Shown here: positions 37,411-47,598 of the stretch, in pieces
Numbering within the stretch: the stretch's first letter is position 1
Layout of the letters: each line of letters opens with the position of its first letter
Source: Dehalobacter sp. 12DCB1
GTDB taxonomy: Bacteria > Bacillota > Desulfitobacteriia > Desulfitobacteriales > Syntrophobotulaceae
Length of the DNA: 64,000 bases
Direction of reading: 5' to 3'
Assembly (NCBI RefSeq): GCF_004343605.1
Contig: NZ_POSF01000011.1
Location: 306,659-370,658 of the forward strand
Program-made: the position numbers and the translations under genes
The notes under the pieces: generated by a model
What the model was told of the DNA's origin: nothing
The model's input: the letters and a program-made list of their open reading frames with translations, nothing else
Databases searched by the model: none

Positions 37411-39012
37411 CTATGCCTTACCCCGAGAGCTTAAGATAACCAGATAAAGTGCATCAAGCAGCGCTTTGGCACTGGCCTTAATAATATTACTGGATACCCC
37501 GATCGTTCCCCAGGTATTGACACCATGCTTCGTTTCAACTACAACCCGGACAACTGAACCTGTGCCCCTGGAGCCGTCAAGAACCCTAACTTTATAGTCT
37601 GTCAGCTCACTCTCTTCAATAGCCGGGAAGAAGGCACCCAAAGTGCTTCTGAGAGCTTGGTCAAGCGCATGAACCGGCCCGTCTCCTTCGGCTGCAATAT
37701 GAACCTGTTTGTCTTCCACCTGCACTTTCACGACTGCTACTGAGTCAAGCTCACCGCGCAGCGGATCACTCCAAACATGATAATCTTCAAGCGTAAACGG
37801 CTGTTCATATTTGCCCATGATCTCCATTAATAGCAGATCCAGGCTGCCCTCTGCTGTCTCATACTGAAATCCTTCGTTTTCGGCATTCTTGATTCTTTCC
37901 ATCGCCAGTTCCACGAGCGGATCATCTTTTTCAATCTCAGGTCTGAACCGGCGCATTTTCAAACACAAGTTTGCTTTTCCGGATTGATCTGAGATCAGGA
38001 CCCGACGTTCATTCCCGACTGAAGCAGGGTCAATGTGCTCAAAGGTTTTGTTGTTCTTCATAACCGCATCGACATGCATACCCGCTTTATGGGCAAATGC
38101 GCTTCTGCCCACAAACGGTTGTTTCTCATCAAACGGATAATTGGCTAGTTCCGCCACATACCTGCTTAAATAAGAAATATTGTGCAGAACCTCAGGTTCA
38201 AGAAGATGATAGCCTAATTTCAGCTGCAGCCAGGGTATCAGCGTGCTTAAGTTTGCATTGCCGCAGCGTTCCCCGAAACCATTCCAGGTTCCCTGGATCT
38301 GATTCACTCCTGCCTCAACAGCCGCCAGCGTATTTATAACAGCCAGTCCTCCATCATTGTGAGTATGAATACCAAGTACGACAGGGGAAAGCTCCTTCCT
38401 GACAACCTGCACCCCGTTCGTGATTTCCCTGGTATAGGTGCCGCCATTCGTGTCGCAGAGGACAAGCCCTTTCGCTCCGCCAAGCATAGCGGCTTCCAGA
38501 CAGCTTAACGCAAAAGCAGGGTCATCCTGCCAACCGTCAAAATAGTGTTCCGCATCAAAAAAAACTTCTTTGCCGGCTTTCACAAGATATTCGACAGATT
38601 CTCTGATAATTCTTAAGTTTTCTTGCAGACTTGTTCTTAAGACCGTCTCAACATGGAGCTTCCAGGTCTTTCCAAAAATCGTCAGAGTATCTGCTCCGGA
38701 AGCAATCAGTCCGTTCAATAAATCACTTTTTTCCGGAGATTCGCCGACCCTGCAGGTGCTGCCGAATGCAACGACTCTCGTCCGAGAACGCCAGTCTTCA
38801 TTCTCGGCAAAATCCGTCCAGGATGACATCGCACGGTAAAACTCATTATCTTTAGGATTCGCACCTGGCCAGCCGGCTTCCACATAGTCGATACCGGCTT
38901 CAATCATCTTTTGCATATAGAAAAACTTATCTTTGGCCGAGAAGTGGATGCCTTCTCCCTGAGCTCCGTCCCTCAGCGTCGTGTCATAAATTGAAATATG
39001 CTTGTCCGCCAT
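37411..39012 (-). CDS. cimA: (R)-citramalate synthase
   Basis: 533 residues. HMGL-like catalytic domain: ISIYDTTLRDGAQGEGIHFS, VEAGWPGANPKDNEFY, GIHTHNDGGLAVIN (His metal ligands) and GNANLSTLIPWL; C-terminal LeuA dimer/allosteric domain (RVLDGSRGTGSVVRVVVETK). The CimA/TIGR00977 branch rather than LeuA. It condenses pyruvate and acetyl-CoA to start threonine-independent isoleucine synthesis. ATG at 39010-39012 with GGGAGGG. Monocistronic. Confidence 0.9.
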   Translation of the reverse strand: MADKHISIYDTTLRDGAQGEGIHFSAKDKFFYMQKMIEAGIDYVEAGWPGANPKDNEFYRAMSSWTDFAENEDWRSRTRVVAFGSTCRVGESPEKSDLLNGLIASGADTLTIFGKTWKLHVETVLRTSLQENLRIIRESVEYLVKAGKEVFFDAEHYFDGWQDDPAFALSCLEAAMLGGAKGLVLCDTNGGTYTREITNGVQVVRKELSPVVLGIHTHNDGGLAVINTLAAVEAGVNQIQGTWNGFGERCGNANLSTLIPWLQLKLGYHLLEPEVLHNISYLSRYVAELANYPFDEKQPFVGRSAFAHKAGMHVDAVMKNNKTFEHIDPASVGNERRVLISDQSGKANLCLKMRRFRPEIEKDDPLVELAMERIKNAENEGFQYETAEGSLDLLLMEIMGKYEQPFTLEDYHVWSDPLRGELDSVAVVKVQVEDKQVHIAAEGDGPVHALDQALRSTLGAFFPAIEESELTDYKVRVLDGSRGTGSVVRVVVETKHGVNTWGTIGVSSNIIKASAKALLDALYLVILSSRGKA

Positions 39013-39223
39013 TCTCTTCCCTCCCAAAAATACTCTGTACATCTAAGAATTGCTTAAAAGTGTTTAATAATTCATTTTACCTGTAAATGTGAAATTAATA
39101 AAGCCTTTGGCTTGATATTTTGTTAAGTAGCTATTCTCGGGTTAGTCTAGCCATCATATAGAGACTGGGGATTGAATCTTTATAAATTCCAAATGTAGAA
39201 TCTTTCTTCGTACAACAGAAAAA
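39013..39223. other. Gene-free stretch upstream of cimA
   Basis: About 210 bases between cimA and the rex terminator. I looked for a T-box, riboswitch and clear promoter on the minus strand and saw none convincing; AT-rich. Confidence 0.5.
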
Positions 39224-39266
39224 CAAAAAAGAAGGTATCCAGTGTTAGCATATCGGGAATACCTTC
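39224..39266 (-). terminator. rex terminator
   Basis: Minus strand GAAGGTATTCC...GGATACCTTC followed by TTTTTTG, about 55 bases after the rex stop. Confidence 0.8.
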
Positions 39267-39319
39267 CTTAATTTCCATATGAGATTCCATGCTGTCATAT
39301 TTTTAGAAAAACAATGTTC

Positions 39320-39967
39320 TTAAGCCATTTTTCCGCCCAGATTGAATGTCAGAACTTCAAGGTTTACAGACAAATCAACATTTCTGAGTTCCACAGTGGG
39401 AGGAACATTTAAAACCACAGGCGCAAAATTCAAAATGGCCTGGACTCCGCCTTTAACAAGTTTATCAACAATTTCCTGGGCCGCGGATGCCGGGACAGTG
39501 ATTGCCCCAATTTGGATCTGATTTTGGGCGACGACTTCTTCCATCTTATCAATCGGCAATACTTCGATATCGTTAATCCTCATCCCAATTTTTTGCGGAT
39601 CGTTGTCAAAAATATTGATGATCGAAAATCCGCGTTCTTTAAAACCCTTATACGTACTCAGGGCCAGTCCGAGGTTGCCCAGTCCTACGAGGCAGACGCT
39701 CCACTCATTGCTGAGCCCCATGATCCGAAGAATGTTTTTATGCAGGTCTTTGACATTGTAACCTACTCCGCGGATTCCAAACTCGCCAAAATAAGCAAGG
39801 TCTTTACGAACCTGAGCAGGACTTACACCTACTCCTTCAGCAATATCACCTGAAGAAATCGTTATGATTCCTTTGCGGTCTATCTCTGTTAAGTAACGAG
39901 AATATACGGAAAGCCTTATAATGGTTGCTTCAGGAATTTTCAATGTTTTCAAATCCAAATCCCCCAT
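39320..39967 (-). CDS. rex: Redox-sensing repressor Rex
   Basis: 215 residues: N-terminal winged helix ([36 protein letters not shown]) and a Rossmann NADH-binding domain with [13 protein letters not shown]. Rex releases fermentative and respiratory promoters when NADH/NAD rises. I chose the ATG at 39965-39967 because a promoter with TATAAT lies right upstream and inside any longer reading. No Rex operator was recognised at its own promoter. Confidence 0.94.
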   Translation of the reverse strand: MGDLDLKTLKIPEATIIRLSVYSRYLTEIDRKGIITISSGDIAEGVGVSPAQVRKDLAYFGEFGIRGVGYNVKDLHKNILRIMGLSNEWSVCLVGLGNLGLALSTYKGFKERGFSIINIFDNDPQKIGMRINDIEVLPIDKMEEVVAQNQIQIGAITVPASAAQEIVDKLVKGGVQAILNFAPVVLNVPPTVELRNVDLSVNLEVLTFNLGGKMA

Positions 39968-39992
39968 TTCGTCTGACTTCAAAGATAAGTTA

Positions 39993-40020
39993 ATTATATC
40001 ACTAGCCAAAGAAAATGCAA
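39993..40020 (-). promoter_or_regulatory. rex promoter
   Basis: TTGCAT (40015-40020), 16-base spacer, perfect TATAAT (39993-39998), about 25 bases before the rex ATG, which has almost no ribosome site. Confidence 0.7.
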
Positions 40021-40084
40021 TTAAACGGAAGGAAACACAAGATATTACTGTACTAATAATGTTTTTGACCCTTACTTAAAATAA

Positions 40085-40792
40085 TCAGGGATTCTGTTCA
40101 AAATACTTGTAAGTAACCCATTTATACTCAGCAAAGACTTGAAGAAGCTGCTGATTATATTTATATTGAGAATTTCCCTGACTATCCAGGGAAGCATTAA
40201 GGGTACTCAAATCATCCTGCAAATGCCTGAAATCTTCCGGATAATCACTGTTTATAACATTCCGGATTCTATCTGCTGCATCAGTTCGGTCATAGTCTTG
40301 TCCTAGATTTGCACATAATGAATTCGCTAGTTCGAGGATTTTCAATACTGTTTCCGTTTCGCTGCCACTGACCTTATAGTGTAAAGCAGGATACGTCACT
40401 TCCCTGACCCATGAATCAATGCCGTTTTCTAATAAGCCCTGGTAATAAGAAAGTGCCTCTTCATCAGAGCCAAAGGCGCCCACCGCAACCTGATAAGGCT
40501 CCTTGCTGATTATTACGGCCTGGCAACCCTTGTTATGCAAATTCTGCAGCAATGCTTCGGCATTTTTTTTATCCTTATAAACACCGATCTGACAGGTCCA
40601 AAGTTTGATTTCCGGCAAATTGAGAATCTCGCTGCTTGTTTTTGACGGATTTTCTGAGGTTGCGGTAGTCTCTGAGGAAACAAGCCCGACAAACATCTTT
40701 CCTGTATGCCATACAAAGCAGCCGACAGCAGATAATCCTAGTATTACCATTATAATTGAAATCAAAACACCTGATCTAAATTTTTTTTCCAT
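40085..40792 (-). CDS. Membrane-anchored SPOR-domain protein
   Basis: 235 residues. N-terminal membrane helix (VLISIIMVILGLSAVGCFVW), then a SPOR domain (WTCQIGVYKDKKNAEALLQN, VAVGAFGSDEEALSYYQGLL) that binds denuded glycan at division or remodelling sites, and a helical C-terminal region. Could be a relative of SpoIIB, which in B. subtilis lies in the same place after folC-comC, but the sequence alone does not prove it. AAGGAG site; 31 bases after folC. Confidence 0.8.
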   Translation of the reverse strand: MEKKFRSGVLISIIMVILGLSAVGCFVWHTGKMFVGLVSSETTATSENPSKTSSEILNLPEIKLWTCQIGVYKDKKNAEALLQNLHNKGCQAVIISKEPYQVAVGAFGSDEEALSYYQGLLENGIDSWVREVTYPALHYKVSGSETETVLKILELANSLCANLGQDYDRTDAADRIRNVINSDYPEDFRHLQDDLSTLNASLDSQGNSQYKYNQQLLQVFAEYKWVTYKYFEQNP

Positions 40793-40823
40793 CAGGCAAC
40801 TCCTTCAAATCTTTTTATTCAGA

Positions 40824-42158
40824 TCATATGAAGGAGCGGCAATAAATATAATGATCCAACAAAAATTTTCTTACCCCGGAAATCATATACAGGGAGCCGG
40901 TGACACAAAGCAGATCATCCGGCTTCATTTTTTCAAGCCCTTTTCTTACTGCTTCGGCAGGATCTTCGACCGTCAATACGTTTTCCTGTGCCAGATACTT
41001 CTGTGCGATTCTTGCTACATACTCCCAGTCCCCAGCCCTTGGGGAATCCGGCTTTGTTACGATGATTTCATCGGCCAGCGGTGCGATAATCTCAACGGCT
41101 TTTTCTATTTCTTTGTCCCTAAGCATACCGAGACAAAGCAACAACCGGTTCCTTCTCAATGGTCCGTCGGCGTATTGTTGAAGGGCTTTAGCCAGAGATA
41201 GCATCCCATCGGCATTATGTGCCCCGTCCAGGAGAACTTTAGGATTCTGCAACAAGATTTCCAGTCTACCTGGCCAGCGGACTGCCTTGAGACCTTCCCT
41301 GACAGCGTTTTCAGGGATATTCAGAGAATACGTTTCGACTAACACTTCGCAGATTGCCAACGTAGCCGCTGCATTGGTAAACTGATGTTCCCCAAGAAGT
41401 GCAAGTTCCAGGTCTGAATAAGACCAGTACAAACCTTCATAGGAAAAACGCCACAAGCCATCGGCAGCATGCTGCCAGTGTACATCGCGGCCTACCTCAA
41501 TCAGCCTGGATCCTTTTTGGGCAGCCCGGTCCTCAATGACCTTCAAAACTTCCGGCCTGTCCGAAGATGTGATCACCGGAACGTTCTCCTTAATAATGCC
41601 GGCCTTTACCCCGGCGATCGCTTCAAGCGTATCTCCAAGATAATCCATATGGTCCATCCCAATACTGGTCAGCACGGATATTAAAGGCGTAACCACATTG
41701 GTAGAATCAATTTCACCGCCGAGACCAACCTCAAGAAGGACGAGATCGGGTTGTTTCTCGGCAAAATAACACAGAGCCAGCGCCGTACAGACTTCAAATT
41801 CGGTCGGATGTTCAATCCCAAGACGCTCCATTTCCTCAAGATGAGGTTTCAGCCTATTAATGCCTGAAACTACATCTTCCCGTGAAATCATCTCCCCGTT
41901 GATCGTGATTCTTTCCCGAAAATCATGAAGGTGAGGGGACGTAAACATTCCTGCTTTATAACCGGCCTGTTTCAGAATCGACTGGAGCATCACGGTCGTC
42001 GAACCTTTTCCGTTAGTGCCACCAATATGAATGACTTTGATTTTTCTTTCCGGGTGGTCCAGACGCTCCAGCAAAGCCTTAATGCGCTCCAATCCGAGGT
42101 TTATGCCAAATTTCGTCAGGTTCTTGATATATTCCTGCGTCTCTTCGTATCCCGTCAT
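40824..42158 (-). CDS. folC: Folylpolyglutamate / dihydrofolate synthase
   Basis: 444 residues of the Mur-ligase fold: P-loop HIGGTNGKGSTTVML, FTSPHLHDFRERI, LLEVGLGGEIDSTNVV and a LDGAHNADGM C-terminal motif. It adds glutamates to folate and may also make dihydrofolate. ATG at 42156-42158 behind GAGGATA, 22 bases after the valS stop; valS-folC is a conserved pair. Confidence 0.95.
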   Translation of the reverse strand: MTGYEETQEYIKNLTKFGINLGLERIKALLERLDHPERKIKVIHIGGTNGKGSTTVMLQSILKQAGYKAGMFTSPHLHDFRERITINGEMISREDVVSGINRLKPHLEEMERLGIEHPTEFEVCTALALCYFAEKQPDLVLLEVGLGGEIDSTNVVTPLISVLTSIGMDHMDYLGDTLEAIAGVKAGIIKENVPVITSSDRPEVLKVIEDRAAQKGSRLIEVGRDVHWQHAADGLWRFSYEGLYWSYSDLELALLGEHQFTNAAATLAICEVLVETYSLNIPENAVREGLKAVRWPGRLEILLQNPKVLLDGAHNADGMLSLAKALQQYADGPLRRNRLLLCLGMLRDKEIEKAVEIIAPLADEIIVTKPDSPRAGDWEYVARIAQKYLAQENVLTVEDPAEAVRKGLEKMKPDDLLCVTGSLYMISGVRKFLLDHYIYCRSFI

Positions 42159-42180
42159 TATCCTCAATCCTTTGCAAGAT

Positions 42181-44856
42181 TTATTCAAGCTCTTCGCTTA
42201 AATCAGATAGTCTGAGTTTCAAAGAACGCATTCTGGCCATGATATCATCCAGCTTCTCTCTTTCCTTTTGGACGACCTCTTCCGGCGCTTTCGAGGTAAA
42301 CCCCAGGTTGCCGAGCTTGTCTTCCAACCTTTTCTGTTCCTTGATCGTATTTTCGATTTCCTTGCGAACCTTGGACACTTCTTTGTCCAAGTCAAGCAGC
42401 CCCTTCAGTGGGATATAAACGGTAACACCAGTAAGGACCGCACTTGCGGACTGTGGCGGTTTATTCTCCATCTGCTGCAGAATTGTGATAGCTTCTGCAA
42501 CTGCAAGCTGACGAATATCCGCAAAGCCGCTTTGCAGAACTGCGAGCATATCTTTTTCGGGAGCTACGAGCAGGATATCTGCCCTGCGGCCCGGAGCGAC
42601 ACCCATTTCTGCCCGGATATTGCGCACTGCCCGAATAATATCCATCAGGATATTCATATCTTTTTCAACCTGCTCGTTGCGATACCCTTCAACTTTGGGC
42701 CAGGAGCTGAGCACAATCGTTTTACCTTTAACAGGCAGATGCTGCCAGATCTCCTCAGTTAAGAACGGCATAAACGGGTGAAGCAGTCTCATGGTCCCTT
42801 CCAGTACTTCAAAGAGAATGCGCTGGGCAATCTGGCGTTCAGACTGGTTTTCTTTCATATAGAGCCGTTTTTTGGTCAGCTCGATGTACCAGTCACAATA
42901 TTCATTCCAGATAAATTCATAGAGCATTCTGCCGGCTTCCCCAAGGTCAAATCGCTCTAAAGCAGCTGTGACATTCTGAACCGTATCTTCATAGCGCGAC
43001 AGGATCCATTTGTCTGCCAGGGTAAGCTCAGCAGCATCCGATCCGGCAGGCGATTCCTTAGCTTCCGGTTGGTAGTCCTCAAGATTCATCAGCACAAAAC
43101 GGGAGGCATTCCAGATTTTATTCAAAAAGTTTCTGGTAGACTCTAGTTTTTCAAAATGGAATCTCAGATCATTACCCGGCGTGTTGCCGGTAATCAGCAT
43201 AAACCTCAGGGTGTCCGCGCCATATTGATTAATGACTTCAATCGGATCGACACCGTTGCCAAGTGATTTACTCATCTTGCGCCCCTGCGGGTCGAGAACC
43301 AACCCGTGAATCATTACCTTGTGGAACGGAACATCTTCCCGGAATTCCAGTCCCATAAAAATCATCCGGGCTACCCAGAAGAAAATAATATCCCTGCCGG
43401 TAACCAGAACACTCGTCGGATAAAACTGTTCCAGTTCAGCGGTATTTTCGGGCCATCCCATGGTCGAAAACGGCCAGAGCGCTGAAGAAAACCACGTATC
43501 CAGAACATCGGGATCCTGCTGCAGGTGATGGCTTCCGCATTTCGGACATGCCGCCGGATCCTCTTTCACGCAAACTTCAGCTCCGCAATCCTGACAATAC
43601 CAAACCGGAATACGATGACCCCACCAGAGCTGCCGGGAGATGCACCAATCCCGGATATTTTCCAGCCAGCCTGTATAGATCCTTGCAAAACGGTCAGGCA
43701 CAAACTGCAGATCGCCATCTTGCACGACTTTAATTGCCGGTTCAGCCAAAGGATTCATTTTTACAAACCACTGCCTGCTGACTCGGGGCTCAACTACTGT
43801 GGAACAGCGGTAACACTCGCCCACTGCATGGGTATGCGGTTCTATCTTAACTAAAAGACCGAGTTCCTCCAGATCTTTAACGATCCGACGACGTGCTTCG
43901 TAACGATCTAGCCCCTGGTACTTGCCGCCGTTTTCATTGATGGTGGCATCACTGTTCATGATATTAATCTGCTCCAGATGATGACGGAGGCCCATCTCAA
44001 AGTCATTTGGGTCATGCGCAGGCGTAATTTTGACTGCGCCGGTGCCAAATTCCTTCTCGACATATTCGTCGGTAATCACCGGAATCTCTCTTTTCACTAA
44101 AGGAAGGATCACATTCTTTCCTGCAAGATGCCGGTACCGTTCATCCTCAGGGTGTACGGCGACTGCTACGTCTCCAAGCATCGTTTCGGGACGTGTCGTT
44201 GCCACAATAACGCCTTCTCCGCCATCCGCTGCCGGATAACGGATATGCCACAAGTTCCCTTCCCGTTCATTATGTTCGACTTCAATATCTGAAATGGTCG
44301 TATGGCACTTGGAACACCAATTGACAATATAATTTCCTCTATAAATCAGGCCTTTGTTGTACAGGTTGACAAAGACTTCTCTTACAGCCTTGGAACATCC
44401 TTCGTCCATAGTAAACCGTTCCCGTGACCAATCACAGGAAGCACCCAGCTTGCGCAGCTGACGGGTGATTGTACCGCCATACTGTTCTTTCCAGGCCCAG
44501 ACTCTTTCCAGAAATTTTTCTCTTCCAAGTTCGTGTCTGTTCGTTCCTTCTTTGGCCAGCTGTTCTTCGACTTTGGCCTGGGTGGCAATGCCCGCGTGGT
44601 CTGTACCGGGAAGCCATAACGTATTATATCCCTGCATTCTTTTATAACGGGCCAGAATATCCTGCAGCGTGTTATCCATCGCGTGTCCGAGATGCAAAGA
44701 CCCGGTTACATTCGGCGGCGGCATCACAATGCTGAAAGGTTTCTGCTCCGGTTCAACTTTGGGCGTAAAAAATCCGTTTTGTTCCCAATATTCATACCAT
44801 TTTTCCTCTACCTGGCCAGGATCATATGTTTTGGCCATCTGTTGATCCTCACTCAT
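42181..44856 (-). CDS. valS: Valyl-tRNA synthetase
   Basis: About 891 residues, full length. Class I motifs: HLGH in [20 protein letters not shown] and KMSKS in [18 protein letters not shown]; editing domain [19 protein letters not shown]; zinc-type [14 protein letters not shown]-terminal tRNA-binding coiled coil ([20 protein letters not shown]). ATG 44854-44856 follows AAAGGAGCC at 5 bases. Transcribed through an attenuator-like leader of about 195 bases. Confidence 0.97.
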   Translation of the reverse strand: MSEDQQMAKTYDPGQVEEKWYEYWEQNGFFTPKVEPEQKPFSIVMPPPNVTGSLHLGHAMDNTLQDILARYKRMQGYNTLWLPGTDHAGIATQAKVEEQLAKEGTNRHELGREKFLERVWAWKEQYGGTITRQLRKLGASCDWSRERFTMDEGCSKAVREVFVNLYNKGLIYRGNYIVNWCSKCHTTISDIEVEHNEREGNLWHIRYPAADGGEGVIVATTRPETMLGDVAVAVHPEDERYRHLAGKNVILPLVKREIPVITDEYVEKEFGTGAVKITPAHDPNDFEMGLRHHLEQINIMNSDATINENGGKYQGLDRYEARRRIVKDLEELGLLVKIEPHTHAVGECYRCSTVVEPRVSRQWFVKMNPLAEPAIKVVQDGDLQFVPDRFARIYTGWLENIRDWCISRQLWWGHRIPVWYCQDCGAEVCVKEDPAACPKCGSHHLQQDPDVLDTWFSSALWPFSTMGWPENTAELEQFYPTSVLVTGRDIIFFWVARMIFMGLEFREDVPFHKVMIHGLVLDPQGRKMSKSLGNGVDPIEVINQYGADTLRFMLITGNTPGNDLRFHFEKLESTRNFLNKIWNASRFVLMNLEDYQPEAKESPAGSDAAELTLADKWILSRYEDTVQNVTAALERFDLGEAGRMLYEFIWNEYCDWYIELTKKRLYMKENQSERQIAQRILFEVLEGTMRLLHPFMPFLTEEIWQHLPVKGKTIVLSSWPKVEGYRNEQVEKDMNILMDIIRAVRNIRAEMGVAPGRRADILLVAPEKDMLAVLQSGFADIRQLAVAEAITILQQMENKPPQSASAVLTGVTVYIPLKGLLDLDKEVSKVRKEIENTIKEQKRLEDKLGNLGFTSKAPEEVVQKEREKLDDIMARMRSLKLRLSDLSEELE

Positions 44857-45052
44857 AAAAAGGCTCCTTTCGAACCAAAAAAATCTTCCGGCCCAAAGGA
44901 CGAAAGACTCACATAACATACTTCATACCGGAATAGTATACGGTTGTACGGTTCCAGCCGGCAATGAATCGGGAAATCTTTCAGCCCCTCTGCCAATCCC
45001 ACTCTAAATTCGATACTGCCGCCAACAACAAAAGGCTTTGCGCCAGCAAAGT
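44857..45052 (-). promoter_or_regulatory. valS attenuator leader (T-box-like terminator)
   Basis: About 195 bases of leader on the minus strand. The 3' end is a strong terminator at about 44880-44912: AGTCTTTCGTCC / GGCCGGAAGATT (11 of 12 paired) then T7, ending 20 bases before valS. The TTTCGTCC arm is shared with the true T-box terminators in this window. The only T-box-like match is GGCTGGAACCGT at about 44953-44964, which deviates from GGGTGGTACCGC. Either a degenerate T-box or another attenuator. Confidence 0.5.
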
Positions 45053-45059
45053 TTTCTTT

Positions 45060-45088
45060 ATTATACTGAGGCAGCATAAAAAAGTCAA
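45060..45088 (-). promoter_or_regulatory. Sigma-A promoter of valS
   Basis: TTGACT (45083-45088), 17-base spacer, perfect TATAAT (45060-45065) on the minus strand. Strong match that sets the 5' end of the valS leader. Confidence 0.82.
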
Positions 45089-45153
45089 AAGGTTTTAAGC
45101 GAAAGGGCCCAATTTGCATTCAAATTGTATTAGAAAGGTTTCCCAGGTAATAT

Positions 45154-45183
45154 TTGTTTAAAAACATAAATACGTGATATAAT
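45154..45183 (+). promoter_or_regulatory. Promoter of the ribonuclease J gene
   Basis: TTGTTT (45154-45159), 18-base spacer, TATAAT (45178-45183), divergent from the valS promoter. Leaves a 5' UTR of about 130 bases. Confidence 0.7.
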
Positions 45184-45318
45184 AATAGTTAATGTGCCTC
45201 AGAACGGCTAATAAAAAATTACTGAAATATGCTTAAACACCGGGGCGTTTGGGTTTAACCGTATTTTGGCTTGTTTTCTGCTTGTTTGACGCAACACAAA
45301 ATATGGAGGTAAAAGTTT

Positions 45319-47118
45319 TTGACAAAAGAGAATAAACTGCAAATTATTCCTCTCGGAGGTCTCGGGGAAATCGGCAAGAACATGACCGTCATCCGGTATA
45401 ATAATAAAATTATCCTGGTTGATGCTGGTCTAACATTTCCGAATGAAGACCTCTTAGGTATTGACATCGTGATTCCGGACTATACGTATTTGATTGAAAA
45501 CCAGGCAATGGTTGCTGGGATACTCATCACTCATGGCCATGAAGATCACATTGGGGCTCTCCCTTATTTATTGAAGGATCTCAATGTCCCTGTTTATGGG
45601 ACACGCCTTACAATTGGCCTGATTCAGTCCAAACTGAAGGAAGCAAATATTACAAAAGTGACACTCAATGTCATTCATCCGAATGACACGGTCCGGCTCG
45701 GCGCTTTCCGGGTCGAATTCATCAACATCAGCCACAGTATTCCAGGCTCTGTCGGCCTGGCAATCCATACACCGATCGGTACCATTGTCCATACCGGAGA
45801 TTTTAAGCTCGACCATACGCCTGTCAGTGGTGATGTCCTGGATATACACAAATTTACCGAGCTAGGGGAACACGGCGTTCTATGCCTGATGTCCGACAGC
45901 ACGAATGTCGACCGTCCCGGCTTTACCATGTCCGAGCGGTCTGTCGGCCAAAATATTGATGAAGCCTTTTTCCACGCCGAAGGACGGATTATCTTTGCTA
46001 GTTTTGCTTCAAATATCAACAGGCTGCAGCAGGCGATTTCCGCTGCGGTCAAATGCCAACGCAAAGTTGCCGCAATCGGACGAAGCATGGTCAATGTCAT
46101 TAATATCGCGATGGATTTGGGTTATCTTGATATACCGGAAGGCACCCTAATTGAAGTAGACAAGGCAATGGATTATCCCGGCAACCAGCTCTGCATCCTA
46201 ACCACAGGCAGCCAAGGGGAACCGATGTCGGCTTTAAGCAGAATAGCCAGCGGTGACCACCGCCAGATCTCAATCAGTGAGAACGACACGGTCATTATTT
46301 CGGCCAGCGCGATTCCCGGCAACGAGAAAGCCATTTCACGCAATATCGACCAGCTGCTCAAACTCGGAGCGCATGTCATCTATGAACCGATTTCAGGAAT
46401 GCACGTTTCGGGGCATGCCAGTGAAGAAGAACTTAAATTGATGTTCAGTATGGTGAAACCGAAATATTTCCTCCCTGTCCATGGTGAGTACCGCATGCTT
46501 GTCAAGCACGCTGAACTCGCACAGCAGGTCGGCATCCCCAAAGAAAATATCTTTATTGCCGAAAACGGCAGTGTTTTGGAATTCACGGACGAGGGCGCTA
46601 AAATGGCCGAAAGTATTCCGGCAGGCAGAGTTCTGATCGATGGCTTCGGAATTGGTGATGTCGGCAATATTGTACTGCGTGACCGTAAACAGTTATCGCA
46701 GGATGGGATATTGATTACTGTCCTGACTGTCAGCCGTCCGACCGGTGCATTGGTCGCAGGACCTGATGTCGTCACCCGCGGGTTTATTTATGTACGGGAG
46801 TCGGAGGAAATCATCAGCGAAGTCAGGTACCTGATCCGGGAGGCTATGCAGGAATGCCAGCAGAAGGGTATCAATCAATGGGCCCCGATCAAAAACAAGG
46901 TCAAAGATATTGTCGGAAGACACCTCTATCAGAAGACCGGCAGACGTCCGATGATTTTGGTCATCATCCAGGAAATAAACAGCGAAGCAATTAAGGACAC
47001 AAATAAGAAAGACACTGCTGCCAGAGAAACAACGAACCAATCGCCCAACTACAAGGAAATGGCCGTAAAAGCTCGTCCGAAAAGAACAATGAAGCCTAAG
47101 ATTCAAGCCCCGACATGA
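45319..47118 (+). CDS. rnj: Ribonuclease J
   Basis: 599 residues. Metallo-beta-lactamase/beta-CASP: LGGLGEIGKNMTVI, catalytic HGHEDHIGALPYLL, HTGDFKLDHTPVSG, the beta-CASP LTTGSQGEPMSAL and SGHASEEELK (His), and the C-terminal domain. It acts as 5'-to-3' exonuclease and endonuclease in RNA decay. The last 40 residues are a basic disordered tail (KARPKRTMKPKIQ). TTG start 8 bases after GGAGGT. Confidence 0.95.
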   Translation: MTKENKLQIIPLGGLGEIGKNMTVIRYNNKIILVDAGLTFPNEDLLGIDIVIPDYTYLIENQAMVAGILITHGHEDHIGALPYLLKDLNVPVYGTRLTIGLIQSKLKEANITKVTLNVIHPNDTVRLGAFRVEFINISHSIPGSVGLAIHTPIGTIVHTGDFKLDHTPVSGDVLDIHKFTELGEHGVLCLMSDSTNVDRPGFTMSERSVGQNIDEAFFHAEGRIIFASFASNINRLQQAISAAVKCQRKVAAIGRSMVNVINIAMDLGYLDIPEGTLIEVDKAMDYPGNQLCILTTGSQGEPMSALSRIASGDHRQISISENDTVIISASAIPGNEKAISRNIDQLLKLGAHVIYEPISGMHVSGHASEEELKLMFSMVKPKYFLPVHGEYRMLVKHAELAQQVGIPKENIFIAENGSVLEFTDEGAKMAESIPAGRVLIDGFGIGDVGNIVLRDRKQLSQDGILITVLTVSRPTGALVAGPDVVTRGFIYVRESEEIISEVRYLIREAMQECQQKGINQWAPIKNKVKDIVGRHLYQKTGRRPMILVIIQEINSEAIKDTNKKDTAARETTNQSPNYKEMAVKARPKRTMKPKIQAPT

Positions 47119-47189
47119 TATTCCTTTTAAAATATTAAAAAATTTAGAAAACGAATAGATTTAACACATCAGACAATAAAAAGATTACC

Positions 47190-47222
47190 TGAGTCCGTTC
47201 AACGGACTCAGGTAATCTTTTT
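47190..47222 (+). terminator. Terminator after ribonuclease J
   Basis: AAGATTACCTGAGTCCGTT pairs with its complement and ends in TTTT; 70 bases after the stop. The near-perfect symmetry with AAAAAG on the left lets it serve the convergent transport gene as well. Confidence 0.85.
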
Positions 47223-47246
47223 ATCAGAAATTCTTTAAGCGGGACA

Positions 47247-47594
47247 TTACTTCATGTTTAGCACGATGACCCCGGCTACAATCAATAAAGTCCCACCAAC
47301 CTTTGCAGCTGAAACCTGTTCCTGAAGAAAGAAAAAGGAAAGCAGCATTACCAGGATATAGCCCAGACTGACCATTGGATAAGCAATACTGAGCTCCAGC
47401 TTTCTCAGGACAAATATCCACATCAGCATGCTGAAAACAAAACAGCTCACGGCAAAGACCATCTTCGGACTGATCATCGAATAAACAAGGTTCCATATCC
47501 CACTGTCCGGCCGAAGTTCCCCTGCCGCCAGCTTAAGAACGAACTGCCCGGTCGATCCCAGAGCAATGGAAATCAAGGCCAGCAAATAGATCAT
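47247..47594 (-). CDS. Small EamA/SMR-type membrane protein (ArnE-like flippase candidate)
   Basis: 115 residues, four membrane helices (YLLALISIALGSTGQFVL, MVFAVSCFVFSMLMWIFVL, YILVMLLSFFFLQEQV, GGTLLIVAGVIVLNM) with the SMR/EamA half-size layout. Such proteins beside a polyprenyl-phosphate glycosyltransferase are thought to flip lipid-linked sugars, as ArnE/ArnF do. The stop-to-start gap to the upstream transferase is only 4 bases. A drug exporter is the alternative. Confidence 0.75.
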   Translation of the reverse strand: MIYLLALISIALGSTGQFVLKLAAGELRPDSGIWNLVYSMISPKMVFAVSCFVFSMLMWIFVLRKLELSIAYPMVSLGYILVMLLSFFFLQEQVSAAKVGGTLLIVAGVIVLNMK

Positions 47595-47598
47595 CCGT

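Noticed and set aside
44853..45119. 88-codon open frame upstream of valS, ending in an ATGA overlap with the valS start
   Set aside because: It has no ribosome site, its proposed start lies upstream of the valS promoter (45060-45088), and its 3' third coincides with the attenuator hairpin. Better explained as leader RNA.
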